Assembly (NCBI RefSeq): GCF_000349325.1
Contig: NC_020504.1
Location: forward strand, 2,700,053 to 2,764,052
Direction of reading: 5' to 3'
DNA from: Streptomyces davaonensis JCM 4913
GTDB lineage: Bacteria > Actinomycetota > Actinomycetes > Streptomycetales > Streptomycetaceae
Length of the DNA stretch: 64,000 nucleotides
The notes under the pieces are model-generated. The model saw nothing but the letters and a program-made list of their open reading frames with translations, searched no databases and was not told where the DNA came from. Below, one piece after another: positions 8,904-18,700 of this stretch (position 1 is the stretch's first letter; every line of letters starts with the position of its first letter). The translations under genes and the position numbers were made by a program.

Positions 8904-9584
8904 TCATGCGGTGAAGTCCTCCTGGGTCTCGGCGATCACCGGGCGGGCAGTGTGCAGCAGGGACAGCAGCAGTGGGGCGGCGAGGAGGGCGGGCAGGGCC
9001 TCGGTCAGCAGCGCGGTGAGCCCGGCGGTGAGCACCAGCAGGGAGGTGGCGGCGAGGGTGGCGCCGCGGTGCCGGAACAGGAAGTAGGCGGCGAGGCGGG
9101 CGGTGTCGCGGGTGCGGAAGGCGAACAGGGAGGTCAGGACGAGGGCGTGGGCGCCCCAGAGGAGGGAGGCCAGGCCGATCGCCGCGAGCAGCAGCGCCCA
9201 CCAGCCGGGCAGGCCGGTGGCGGAGAAGTGGGTGAGCGTGAAGGCGATGACGGTCAGCCAGGTGAGCAGGGGCGCCCATAGTTTGAGCACGGGGAGTGCG
9301 TTGAGGCGCCACCCGCGCGTGTAGGTGCGGGCGGGGTGGAGGTCGGTGAGGTCGCGGTCGCGGTGATGGAGGGCGTAGACGGCGGCGGAGAGGGCCGGGC
9401 CGAGCGGGAGCAGGCATACGGCGGCGAGGGGGAGGTTGGCGGGGTCCGGGCCCAGCAGGAGCAGTCCCGCAAGGCCCGGCGCGGAGGCTGCGAGCAGCAG
9501 GGCCTCGACGGTGACGAGGGTGTGGATCAGGGCGGCGGCACGGGAGAGCGGCCCGGCGCCGAAGGATACCGAGGGCGCGCTCAT
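8904..9584 (-). CDS. YesL-like (DUF624) membrane protein
   Basis: 226 residues with about five or six hydrophobic helices (for example LLLAASAPGLAGLLLLG near the start and ALPALLAAPLLLSLL at the end) and the HHRDRDLTDLHPARTYTRGW loop seen in YesL-type proteins. YesL proteins are encoded with ABC importers for pectin or hemicellulose oligosaccharides; their exact job is not established. Start ATG at 9584 overlaps the stop of the GH39 gene (ATGA), making it the last gene of the five-gene sugar operon. Confidence 0.85.
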   Translation of the reverse strand: MSAPSVSFGAGPLSRAAALIHTLVTVEALLLAASAPGLAGLLLLGPDPANLPLAAVCLLPLGPALSAAVYALHHRDRDLTDLHPARTYTRGWRLNALPVLKLWAPLLTWLTVIAFTLTHFSATGLPGWWALLLAAIGLASLLWGAHALVLTSLFAFRTRDTARLAAYFLFRHRGATLAATSLLVLTAGLTALLTEALPALLAAPLLLSLLHTARPVIAETQEDFTA

Positions 9585-11089
9585 CGGGGCTGCCCGCCGA
9601 GCAGCCGGCGCTCGTCCGCCCAGGGCGGGCTCTCGTCCTGGACGGGGCTGACCTCGACGAGCGTCACCTCGTGCCGCCCCAGCGTCAGATCCACCGCCAC
9701 CCGCCCCTCCGCGACCGGCAGCCGCAGATGCCGCCGCCCGGGCTCGGCCGCCTCGTGCAGTACGTCGAGCTGGTGGGCGTCGGGCGAGCGGGGGCTGCCC
9801 ATCCGCTGCCAGGCGGTACGGGCGTTGCCGTACTCCTCGTCCACCGTGGACCGCCGTACGAACGCCTCCCAGGAACCCAGGGGGATGTGCAGCCGCAGCC
9901 GGTGCCGGGCCGGGCCCGGGGTCTCGCCGCTCACGTCGACGGGCGCCCAGGCGAGGACGGTGACACGGCCATCGGCGTGCCGTGTCACCAGGTGGTCCTC
10001 GCCCCGGGCGAGCAGCTCGGGGCCCATCCGGGCCATGAACGCGTAGAGGTGGTACGTCGGTTTGCGCACCTGTCGGTGGGTGAGCAGCCCGAAGCCGCCG
10101 TGGAAGAGGGCGGTGGGGATGCCGGCCTCCTCGAACATGTCGCTGAACGTCCAGTACGAGAAGGAGTCCACGTGATCGCCGCCGCCGGCCAGCACGGGCG
10201 CCAGGTAGGCGGCGTGGAAGGCGGTGTCGTGGACCGGGTTGTCCGGGCGGTAGGAGGAGTTGAACTCCGTGATGTGGACCGGGAGTTCGGCCAGTCGGGT
10301 GCCCTTGAGGCGGTTGCGGGGCGTGGCGAACTGGTCCAGGAGGTGCTGTGCGGGCGCGAGGGTCTGACGCACCCCGAACGGGACGTGCTGGGCGGGGCCC
10401 GAGGTGTAGGCGTGCTTGGAGACGAAGTCGACGGGGACGTCCCGCTCCTCGGTGAACTCGGCGAAGCGGTCCAGCCACTCGTCGGCGCCGGGCGAGATCG
10501 CGGGCCCGCCGACCTGGAGGGAGGCGTCGACCTCCTTCACGGCGCCCGCGGTCACCTCGTACAGCCGGTGGTACGCCGTGATGTCGGCGTTCTCCCAGAA
10601 GTCGGGGAGGTTCGGCTCGTTCCACACCTCGATCGGCCAGGTGCGGACCTCGTCGAGGCCGTAGCGGTCCACGAGATGGGTGAGCGTGGCCTTGACCAGC
10701 GCGGCCCATTCCCGGTGCGAGCGGGGTGGTGTGACGTTGCCGCGCCACCAGAACACGGTCTGCTCCCCCGACGCCAACTCGGCCGGCATGAAGCCGAGTT
10801 CGAGGAAGGGTCGGATGCCGAGGTCCAGGTACGCGTCGACGACCTGGTCGACGTAGGTGAAGGAGTGATGGACGCGCCGGGCACCCTCCCACTCGTAGGG
10901 CCGGTACACGCCCATGCCGTCGCTCAGCAGTCCGTGGCCCCGGATGTACCGGAAGCCGATGTCGTCCTGGATCAGCTTCAGCGAGTCCTGGTAGTCCCGC
11001 CGCAGGGCGAGTTCGATGCGGCCGGTGCCGACGCAGTGGCGCCAGGCGTCGGGGAGCCGGCCGATCGGCTCGGCGGGGACCCGGATCAC
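9581..11089 (-). CDS. GH39 glycosidase (beta-xylosidase-like)
   Basis: 502 residues, no signal peptide, so cytoplasmic. GH39 retaining enzymes act as beta-xylosidases or alpha-iduronidases. The acid/base is Glu158 in IEVWNEPNLP and the nucleophile Glu275 in VHITEFNSSY, both in the right order for a clan GH-A TIM barrel; a beta-sandwich follows. The GTG start at 11089 overlaps the stop of the binding-protein gene (GTGA). Its place between an oligosaccharide importer and YesL suggests hydrolysis of imported xylo-oligosaccharides. Confidence 0.88.
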   Translation of the reverse strand: MIRVPAEPIGRLPDAWRHCVGTGRIELALRRDYQDSLKLIQDDIGFRYIRGHGLLSDGMGVYRPYEWEGARRVHHSFTYVDQVVDAYLDLGIRPFLELGFMPAELASGEQTVFWWRGNVTPPRSHREWAALVKATLTHLVDRYGLDEVRTWPIEVWNEPNLPDFWENADITAYHRLYEVTAGAVKEVDASLQVGGPAISPGADEWLDRFAEFTEERDVPVDFVSKHAYTSGPAQHVPFGVRQTLAPAQHLLDQFATPRNRLKGTRLAELPVHITEFNSSYRPDNPVHDTAFHAAYLAPVLAGGGDHVDSFSYWTFSDMFEEAGIPTALFHGGFGLLTHRQVRKPTYHLYAFMARMGPELLARGEDHLVTRHADGRVTVLAWAPVDVSGETPGPARHRLRLHIPLGSWEAFVRRSTVDEEYGNARTAWQRMGSPRSPDAHQLDVLHEAAEPGRRHLRLPVAEGRVAVDLTLGRHEVTLVEVSPVQDESPPWADERRLLGGQPR

Positions 11090-12741
11090 ACGTTCTCCTG
11101 GGCGAAGCGTTCGTACGCCTTGTTGTGCAGGTCGACGAGCTGGTCCATGTTCTTGCCCTTCAGCTCGGTGACGAAGGCGTCCCACTCGGACATCGGGCGC
11201 TTGCCGAGGACGAACTTGAGGGTGTTCTGGATGGTGTGGTCCTTGAGCGGGGTGTCCCAGAGGGTGGCCTGCTCCTGCTCGATGGACTGGAGCGGGTGCG
11301 CGGGGTCGATGGGGAGCTGTTCGCGCTGGGACATGGCGTCCTGGAACTTCTTCTCGTCCGGGCTGAAGTTGGAGGAGACCAGGGCCCAGCTGCCGCCGTA
11401 GGTGAAGACGCCGTTGAAGAAGCCGAAGTCCTTCTGGAGGTCCTTCGGGGCGTCCGGGTCGGAGCCCATGAGGGAGATGCCGGGCTCCAGCTGGTAGGTG
11501 CCGCCGGACTCGGTGTAAGTGACGCCGGAGACCCCCCACTTGCAGAGCTGTTGCCCTTCGTCGGAGTACCAGAGCCAGTCCACGAACTGCATCATCGCCA
11601 CGAAGGAGTCGCTCTTGAGGGCCTTGCTGGAGACCATGACGCCGTTCTCCAGCCGGATCCCCCCGAGGACCACGGGGCCCGCCGGGCCGAGCGGCACGGG
11701 AACCATCTCCATCTCGGCGCCCCTGACCTGCTTCTGGAGGTTGTAGCGGTAGTTCTGCACCAGTTCCTGTGGATTGGCGCTGATGACATAGGACTTCTCG
11801 GCGAGCAGCTTCTGTACCGCCTGGTCGTCCTGCTGGGTGAAGCTCTCCGGGTCGAGGAGCTTCTCGGCGACGATCTTCCTCAGGTACTCGACCATCTGGC
11901 GGTACCCGTCCTGGGCGGCGGTGAAGACGAACTTCTCGGCCTGGGTGTCGAAGCTGATGTTGTCGTACGTCCAGCCCGCCTTGACCCCGTACGCCTGGCC
12001 CAAGTAGCTGAACAACGCCCCGCACGGGAAGGGGGTGTTGGTGCTCCAGCGGTCGGTCCACGGGTATTTGTCGGGGTACTCCTCCTTGAGCGCCTTCAGG
12101 ACGTCGTACACCTCGTCCCAGGTGGTGGGCAGGGTGAGGCCGTGCTGGTCGAGGATGTCGGTGCGCAGCGAGAGCGAGTAGCCGGGCTTGGGCTTCTCGT
12201 GCAGGCCGGGCAGCAGGTAGTACTTGCCGTCCGACTGGCGGATGGAGTCCAGCTCGGGTTCGAGCTGCCACTTCTTCACCTTGTCGCGGTAGTTGGGCAT
12301 CAGGTGCACGTACTCGCTGACCGGGAGGATCGCGCCCGAGGACACGAAGGCGACCTCGGAGGGGTGGTACGTCTTGGGGATCAGGTAGGGGGCGTCGCCC
12401 GCGCCGATGAGGACGCTGCGCTTCTTCTCGTAGTCGGCGAGCGGGACGTCGAGGGGCTCCAGGGTGATCCCGGTCCGCTTGGTGACCTCCTTCCAGAACA
12501 GCCAGTCCTTCTTGGTCGGGTAGACCGGGTTGTTGTTGTGCAGGAGGGAGAAGGAGAGCGGCTTGGCGGCCTTGAACCGCTGTCCGGCGCGGTAGTCCTT
12601 CATCGCGCCGTTCTGCTTGTCCGACAGGTCCTTGGGGTCGCCGCCGTCGTCACCGCTGCCGCAGCCGGTGAGGCCGGCCAGGCCGAGGAAACCGGCGGCG
12701 GCCAGGATCTGACGCCGCGACAGCTGTCCGGTGTTCTTCAC
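11086..12741 (-). CDS. ABC transporter substrate-binding lipoprotein (LplA/YtcQ type)
   Basis: 551 residues. The N-terminus has twin arginines (SRRQILAAAG) and a lipobox LTGC, so it is probably a Tat-exported lipoprotein. The length and the large two-lobe fold match the LplA/YtcQ group of carbohydrate-binding proteins rather than the shorter MalE type. It captures oligosaccharides for the two permeases encoded upstream. Spacing of 13 bp from the preceding permease and overlap with GH39 put it in the middle of the operon. Confidence 0.92.
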   Translation of the reverse strand: MKNTGQLSRRQILAAAGFLGLAGLTGCGSGDDGGDPKDLSDKQNGAMKDYRAGQRFKAAKPLSFSLLHNNNPVYPTKKDWLFWKEVTKRTGITLEPLDVPLADYEKKRSVLIGAGDAPYLIPKTYHPSEVAFVSSGAILPVSEYVHLMPNYRDKVKKWQLEPELDSIRQSDGKYYLLPGLHEKPKPGYSLSLRTDILDQHGLTLPTTWDEVYDVLKALKEEYPDKYPWTDRWSTNTPFPCGALFSYLGQAYGVKAGWTYDNISFDTQAEKFVFTAAQDGYRQMVEYLRKIVAEKLLDPESFTQQDDQAVQKLLAEKSYVISANPQELVQNYRYNLQKQVRGAEMEMVPVPLGPAGPVVLGGIRLENGVMVSSKALKSDSFVAMMQFVDWLWYSDEGQQLCKWGVSGVTYTESGGTYQLEPGISLMGSDPDAPKDLQKDFGFFNGVFTYGGSWALVSSNFSPDEKKFQDAMSQREQLPIDPAHPLQSIEQEQATLWDTPLKDHTIQNTLKFVLGKRPMSEWDAFVTELKGKNMDQLVDLHNKAYERFAQENV

Positions 12742-12754
12742 AGATACTCCCTTG

Positions 12755-13624
12755 TTAGCCCTTGACGGCGCCGAGCATCACGCCCGAGACGAAGTAGCGC
12801 TGGACGAACGGGTACACGCAGAGGATCGGCAGCGCGGTGAGCACGATCGTGACCGCCTGGATGTTCGCCGCGACCTGGCTGAGCTGGTCGGTCCCGGCGC
12901 CCGCGTTGGAGCCGCCGGTGGCGCCCTGGATGAGGTTGCGCAAGTAGACGGTGACCGGCATCAGATCGGTCCGGTCCATGTAGAGGAACGCGCTGAACCA
13001 CGAATTCCAGAACGAGACCGAGTAGAAGAGCACCATCGTCGCGACGACCGCCTTGGACAGCGGCAGCACGATCCGCAGCAGGATGCCGTAGGTGCTCAGC
13101 CCGTCGATCTGGGCGGCCTCCTCCAGCTCGGTCGGCAGGCTCTCGAAGAAGGCCTTCATCACCAGCAGGTTGAAGACGCTGATCGCGTTCGGCAGGGCGA
13201 TGGCCCAGACGCTGTTCTTCAGGCCGAGGCTGGTGATCAGCACATAGTTCGGGATCAGACCGCCGGTGAAGAACATGGTGAACACGGCGATGCCGACGAG
13301 GAATCCGCGCCCCTTGAGGTGCTTTTTCGACAGGACGTAGGCGTAACAGGTCGTCAGCACCATGGCGACGCCGGTCGCCACGACCGTGTAGAGCACGGTG
13401 TTGCCGTAGTTCCGCCAGAACATCGAGTCCTGGAACACGATTTTGTACGTGGTGAGGTTGAACCCCTTGGGCCACAGGGTGACTTCACCGGCCCGGATCT
13501 GCCGTTCCCCGCTGAAGGACCTGGCGATGATGTTGAGGAAGGGGTACAGGGTCACGGCCACGACGAGGGTGAGGATCACCCCGTTGACGCCCTGGAAGAC
13601 CCGGTAGGAACGGCTCGGCTTCAC
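12755..13624 (-). CDS. Carbohydrate ABC transporter permease (LplC/YtcP type)
   Basis: 289 residues with six transmembrane segments and the EAA loop ELEEAAQIDGLSTYGILLRIVLP that contacts the ATPase. The start is GTG 13624, overlapping the upstream permease stop (GTGA); GTG 13627 is the only near alternative. It forms the membrane channel with the other permease. No ATPase gene is present nearby; actinobacterial sugar importers usually share one (MsiK). Confidence 0.92.
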   Translation of the reverse strand: MKPSRSYRVFQGVNGVILTLVVAVTLYPFLNIIARSFSGERQIRAGEVTLWPKGFNLTTYKIVFQDSMFWRNYGNTVLYTVVATGVAMVLTTCYAYVLSKKHLKGRGFLVGIAVFTMFFTGGLIPNYVLITSLGLKNSVWAIALPNAISVFNLLVMKAFFESLPTELEEAAQIDGLSTYGILLRIVLPLSKAVVATMVLFYSVSFWNSWFSAFLYMDRTDLMPVTVYLRNLIQGATGGSNAGAGTDQLSQVAANIQAVTIVLTALPILCVYPFVQRYFVSGVMLGAVKG

Positions 13625-14526
13625 CACAGGCTGGTCCCCACTGTCCGGCGCGAGAGCTGGTTGGCGGAGGTGATCAGGACCAGGCCGATGACCGCCTCGA
13701 ACAGGCCGATGGCGGCGGCGTAGCTGAAGCTGTTGGACTCCACGCCGGTCCGGTAGACGTAGGTCGAGATCACGTCCGAGGTCTGGTAGGTCAGCGGGTT
13801 GTACAGCAGCAGGACCTTCTCGAAGCCCACCGCCATGAACGTGCCGACGTTCAGGATCAGCAGCGTGATCATGGTGGGCCGGATGCCGGGCAGGGTGACA
13901 TGCCAGGTCTGCTTCCAGCGGTTCGCACCGTCGATGCGGGCGGCCTCGTACAGGTCCTCGTCGATGGTGGTGAGCGCCGCGAGATAGAGGATCGTGCCCC
14001 AGCCCGCGGTCTGCCAGATCTCCGAGCCGACGTAGACCGTGCGGAACCACTCGGGTTCCTGGATGAACCGGATCTCGTCGTGCCCGAACCACCCCAGCAC
14101 ATGATTGACCGGCCCGTCGGTGGCGAGCATCTGCAACGTGATACCGGCGACGATCACGATCGACAGGAAGTGCGGCAGGTACGACACCGACTGCACGAAC
14201 CGCTTCAGAGATCGCCGGCGCACCTCGTTGAGCAGCAGCGCCAGCACGATCGGGATCGGGAAGCAGAACACGAGGGTGAGCCCGCCGAGCCACAGGGTGT
14301 TCCGGAACACCTGCCAGAAGGTGGGGTCGGAGAGAAACATCTCCACATAGCGCAGGCCCACCCACTGCTCGCCGAAGATCGAACCGCCCGGCTGGAAGCG
14401 GCGGAAGGCGATCACGTTGCCGAGCATCGGCAGATAGCGGAAGACCAGGAAGAACAGCAGGGGCAGCACGGCCAGCGAGTACAACTGCCAGTCGCGGCGC
14501 AGCGCGGAACGGGTGGAGGTGCTCAA
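13621..14526 (-). CDS. Carbohydrate ABC transporter permease (LplB/YteP type)
   Basis: 301 residues, six membrane helices, EAA loop DEDLYEAARIDGANRWKQTW. First gene of the five-gene operon running leftwards to YesL. The region upstream holds a good minus-strand promoter (14590-14618) and a palindromic operator placed between promoter and start, so expression is probably repressed in the absence of the sugar inducer. Confidence 0.92.
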   Translation of the reverse strand: MSTSTRSALRRDWQLYSLAVLPLLFFLVFRYLPMLGNVIAFRRFQPGGSIFGEQWVGLRYVEMFLSDPTFWQVFRNTLWLGGLTLVFCFPIPIVLALLLNEVRRRSLKRFVQSVSYLPHFLSIVIVAGITLQMLATDGPVNHVLGWFGHDEIRFIQEPEWFRTVYVGSEIWQTAGWGTILYLAALTTIDEDLYEAARIDGANRWKQTWHVTLPGIRPTMITLLILNVGTFMAVGFEKVLLLYNPLTYQTSDVISTYVYRTGVESNSFSYAAAIGLFEAVIGLVLITSANQLSRRTVGTSLW

Positions 14527-14555
14527 ACTCGGTCTCCTGTACAGGGGTTGGGAAC

Positions 14556-14566
14556 CGAAACTTTCG
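14556..14566. promoter_or_regulatory. Operator-like palindrome CGAAACTTTCG
   Basis: CGAAA-C-TTTCG, five-base arms around one base. It lies 24 bp downstream of the -10 of the ABC operon promoter, where a repressor would block transcription. The half-sites resemble the CGAA-N-TTCG site reported for the xylobiose regulator BxlR and palindromes found before Streptomyces xylanase genes (recalled, not checked). A 10-bp palindrome TTACCGGTAA follows at 14572-14581. Confidence 0.6.
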
Positions 14567-14589
14567 AGCTCTTACCGGTAACTCGCGGC

Positions 14590-14618
14590 AACCTAGAGCT
14601 GCCAGAAAGCGCTGTCAA
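14590..14618 (-). promoter_or_regulatory. Promoter of the hemicellulose ABC operon
   Basis: On the minus strand, a perfect -35 TTGACA (14618-14613), a 17-bp spacer and TAGGTT as -10 (14595-14590). This is the only consensus-like promoter between the ABC operon and the divergent esterase gene, and it points to the operon start at 14526. Confidence 0.65.
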
Positions 14619-14698
14619 TGGGTTCCGCACGGGTCAGTCGAGACGCACGCGTCGCGTTGAAACGCAGCTGCCGCTGGGCAGGACGGAGAGATCCACCC

Positions 14699-14714
14699 CT
14701 TGCGTCATCGCAAG
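14699..14714. promoter_or_regulatory. Inverted repeat CTTGCG-N4-CGCAAG before the esterase gene
   Basis: Six-base arms around TCAT, ending 37 bp before the esterase start. Size and place fit an operator for a dimeric repressor of the divergent esterase gene. No regulator for it is encoded nearby. Confidence 0.45.
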
Positions 14715-14751
14715 TTTCTGTCTCTCCACCGACTCCTGCGAGGTGCCGTCC

Positions 14752-15756
14752 GTGCCCGCGTTCGACCTTCCGCCACCCGAACTGGAGCACTACCGTCCAC
14801 CCCTCGACGAGCCCGCCGGCTTCGACGCGTTCTGGCGGGACACCCTGAAGGAGGCCGAGCAGGCCGAGCCGCTGGTGTCGGTGCGTGCCGTGGAGACGGG
14901 CCTACGGCTGACGCGCACCTGGGACGTGACGTTCCGCGGTTTCGCCGGAGACCCGGTGCGGGCCTGGTTCAGCCGCCCCGCCGACACCCCCGAACCGCTT
15001 CCCGCGGTGGTGGAGTTCGCCGGGTACGGCCGCGGCCGCGGACTCCCCCACGAGCGCCTGACCTGGGTCAACGCCGGGTACGCGCATCTGCTGATGGACA
15101 ACCGCGGCCAGGGCGACCAGTACGGCAGCGGCGGCGCCACCCCCGACCCGCACGCCCACGCCCCGGGCGGCCCCGGCCCGGCGGTACGTGGACTCCTCGC
15201 GCCGCACGACCACCACTACCGACGCCTGATCACGGACGCCGTCCGCGCGGTCACCGCGGTACGCGCCCTGCCCGGCGTGGACCCGGCGCGCACGGTCGCC
15301 GTCGGCAACAGCCAGGGCGGCGGACTGGCCCTGGCGGTGGCCGGGTTGGTCCCGGATCTGGCGGCGGCCCTGGTCACCGCCCCGCTGCTGTGCGGCATCC
15401 GAAGGGCCCTGGACCTCACGGACCAGGGCCCCTACGGCGAGATCGCCGCGTATTTGTCGGTGCACCGGGGCGCCGAGACCGCCGCCTACCACACCCTCGC
15501 CCATCTGGAGGGCGTCTCCTTCGCGCGCCGCGCCCAGGCGCCGGCCCACTTCGGCGTCGGTCTGCGCGACACGGTGTGCCCGCCGAGCGGGGCGTACGCG
15601 GCCTTCAACCGGTACGCGGAACTGACCGGCACCGCACCACGCAAGGTGCTGCACGCCTACCCGTTCAACGGTCACGAGGGCGGCGACGCGGTCCATGTGC
15701 GGCGCCAACTCGACTGGTTGGCCGATGTGTTGGGGGTCAGCCGAGGGCCAGCGTGA
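14752..15756 (+). CDS. CE7 acetyl xylan esterase / cephalosporin-C deacetylase
   Basis: 334 residues, no signal peptide. CE7 alpha/beta-hydrolases remove acetyl groups from short xylo-oligosaccharides inside the cell. The triad is readable: Ser187 in GNSQGG, Asp273 in GLRDTVCPP, His308 in FNGHEGG; the family also shows RGQG (here NRGQGDQYGSGG). The GTG at 14752 is preferred to GTG 14743 because GAGG lies at a proper distance only from the former. It is divergent from the ABC operon and its 3' end overlaps the convergent GH92 gene by 20 bp. Confidence 0.9.
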   Translation: MPAFDLPPPELEHYRPPLDEPAGFDAFWRDTLKEAEQAEPLVSVRAVETGLRLTRTWDVTFRGFAGDPVRAWFSRPADTPEPLPAVVEFAGYGRGRGLPHERLTWVNAGYAHLLMDNRGQGDQYGSGGATPDPHAHAPGGPGPAVRGLLAPHDHHYRRLITDAVRAVTAVRALPGVDPARTVAVGNSQGGGLALAVAGLVPDLAAALVTAPLLCGIRRALDLTDQGPYGEIAAYLSVHRGAETAAYHTLAHLEGVSFARRAQAPAHFGVGLRDTVCPPSGAYAAFNRYAELTGTAPRKVLHAYPFNGHEGGDAVHVRRQLDWLADVLGVSRGPA

Positions 15757-18700
15757 ACAGGTGCAGATTCCCCTCCTTCGGCAGCCGTACGCTCGCGATC
15801 GTCTTCCCCTCCGGTGCGGTGAACGGCCGGGTGGCGAACACGTAGGTGGCCACCGGATCACGGTCGGCGCCCGCGACATTCCGGTACGCGGCCCGCGCGA
15901 CGACCTCATTGCCGTACTGGATGGAGCCGTTGCCGCCGCCGACGGTCCAGTCGGTGAAGGCGAGGGGGACCGTCGCGGTGGTGCCGTCGGTGTAGGTGAC
16001 GGTCGCCTCGGACTGGCGGTTGCCGTTGACCGCGCTGCCGACGAAGGACAACTGGCTTACTCCGTCCCGCACTTGGATGGTCTGTCCGTCGGCGGAGGCG
16101 TTGTCCGGGCGGCCGCTCGGCGAGTCGGGCCAGGTGAAGGTCAGCCCGTTCACCGTGCCCTGCCCGCCCGGCGTCAGCCCCGCCGCAGCGAGCGCCTGAC
16201 GGGAGTAACTCCAGCCGCCACCGTCGTAGTCGGCCTCGTCGTGGTCGCCGGAGTCCTCGGAGATCCCGGCGTTGTCGTAGGCGGCGAGCAGGGTGTCCGG
16301 CGCGGCGACCGTCAGCGAAACCGGCTGCTCGTACGAGCTGCCTTCGGAGGTGACCGCCACCCGCACCTCGTGGAAGCCCTGGGGTGCGTCCGCGGCCGCG
16401 CTCAGGGTGATCTCCTGGGCACCGTCGACGACCGCGCCCTCGGCCGGCGTGGCGGTGATGCCGTCGGGTGCGTCGACCCGGAAGCGAACCTCGGGACCCG
16501 CCCCCGCCCCGCTCATCGCGAGGGCCCTGATCCCGACCTTCGCACTGCCGCCCGGGGCGAGCCGCGCCGTCGTCGGACCGACCCCGATCTGGTACGGCTG
16601 CTCCCCGGCGCGGAAGGACGGCGGGGCGTCGTCGGGAGCGCTGCCCCAGCTCTTGTCCGGCGTACCGGAGAGCGCAAGGTCGAGCCTGCCGCCGTCCCGC
16701 ACGAAGGATGCCGGGAGCCAAGGCCGTTCACTGGTCCGGCCGTTGACCTTCAGGGAGCGGATGTACGGGGCGTCCGCGGCGGCGCCCTCCGCGCGGACGG
16801 AGATGTCGTTGCCGTGCGGGCGGTCGATCTCGATCCGCGGGAACAGCGGTGAGGCGAGGACGAGTTCGGCCCGCGAGGGCACCTGCGGATACAGGCCGAG
16901 CGCGGAGAAGACGTACCAGGCCGACATCGCGCCGAGGTCGTCGTTGCCGGGAATCCCGCCGGGCCCCGTCGACCACAGCTCGCGCATCGCGGCGCGTACC
17001 GTCTCCTGCGTCTTGTACGGCGCTCCGGCGTAGGCGTACAGGTAGGGCACGTTGATCGACGGCTCGTTGTCCAGCTCGGACTTCTCACCCCCGCTGCCGG
17101 TGAAGGCCCAGCCCCCGTCGGCGTCGTGGAAGAAGGAGTCCAGCCGCTCGACCGCCCGATCCCGGCCGCCCATCGCAGCGAACAGGCCCGCCGGATTGTG
17201 CTGAACCATCCAGGTGTACTGGGCCGCCGTGCCCTCGACGAAGCCGTTGCCGGTGGCCGGGGTGAAGCCGGTGACCCAGCTGCCGTCGGCCTTGCGGTTG
17301 GCGATGTATCCGCCCGACGGGTGGGCGGCGATGTTGAAGTTGTTCTGCCACCACTGCGAGCGGCGTCCGAACTCCGCAGCGACGTCCTTGCGACCCGCCG
17401 CCGGGGCGAGCTGGGCGAGCGCGAAGTCGGCGCCGGACATCTCCAGCGTCTCGGCGGCACCGCCCCAGGCGTTGGAGACGGACGGCATGTAGTGATGCTT
17501 CAAGTACTTGTCGAGAGAGGGGCGTTGGCCAACTGACAGCACCGGTTTCCCGTCGGCGGACAGGTCCTTCTCGGTGGGGACGGTCGCCGCCTTGAGAAGG
17601 GAGGCGAAGGCACCGCGCAGATCGAAGTCCGTGCCGCCGAAGGCACGGATACCGGCGAGCGCGATGGCCGACGGATCGCCGTTCATGACGTGGGTGCCGC
17701 CCGCGCCGTGCAGCCAGCGGTCCCAGATCCCGCCGTTCTGCCCGGCGAGTTCGTACAGCGACTGGGCGATGTCCGAGCCCGTGCGGGGCTCCAGCAGGGT
17801 CAGCAGCTGTACCTGGTCGCGGTAGACGTCCCAGCCGGAGAAGGTGCCGTACTGGGCGCGGTGGCCGTGGCGGACGGTGTGGACCTTGCCGTCGGCGCCC
17901 CGGTATCTGCGGTCGGCGTCGCTGATGACGTTCGGGTGGAGGAGGGAGTGGTACAGCGCGGTGTAGAAGGTGGTGCGCTCCTCCTCGGTGCCGCCGCCGA
18001 CCCGGATGGCGTCCAGCCGCTGACGCCAGTCGGCGCGGGCCGCGTCCCGGACCGCCTCGAAGGAACGGCCGGGCGGGTTCTCCGCGGCCAGATTGGCCTC
18101 GGCACCGGCCTGACCGACGTACGAGATACCGACCTTGACGTTGACCGGATCCGCGCTCGGCGCGAACTCGACGTAGCCGCCCGCGCCCTTGCCCGGCACC
18201 GGCCGCCCGCCGTTCGAGAACCCTCCGGTGCCACCGCTCGCCTCGCGGGACCCCGGGTTCAGCTGATCGTCGTGCCAGGTGCCGGTCGCCTTGAAGGCGC
18301 GGTCGAAACGGGCGGTGAAATACAGGGTGTAGTACGCCCGTCGGCCCTCGGGATCGAGGTAGCCGCAGAAGTTCCCGGAGGTCACGGAGCCGGAGACGGT
18401 CCGCTTCTCGGGGTCGATGCTGATCGTCGAATCGGTCGACCCCACCTCGGAGTTGGCGGTGCGGAAGAGGAGCGAGGCGGGCTTGTCGGCCGGGTAGGTG
18501 AAGCGGGCCGAGCCGGTGCGGGCGGTGGCCGTGAGGTCCGCCGTGACGCCGGAGGCGAGACCGACCCGGTAGCTGCCGGGCTCCGCGCTCTCGTCGGCGT
18601 GGCTGAAGTCGGCGGCGTACACCTGGTCCTTGGTGTCGCTCGCCGGGGACGAGGTGACCTCGCCCGCGTGCGGGAACAGCGGGATGTCCCCACTGCCTCC

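Noticed and set aside
9581..12271. One very long frame joining GH39 with sequence antisense-like to the binding protein
   Set aside because: The part beyond 11089 overlaps the lipoprotein gene in another frame and has no domain; the GTG at 11089 is the true start.
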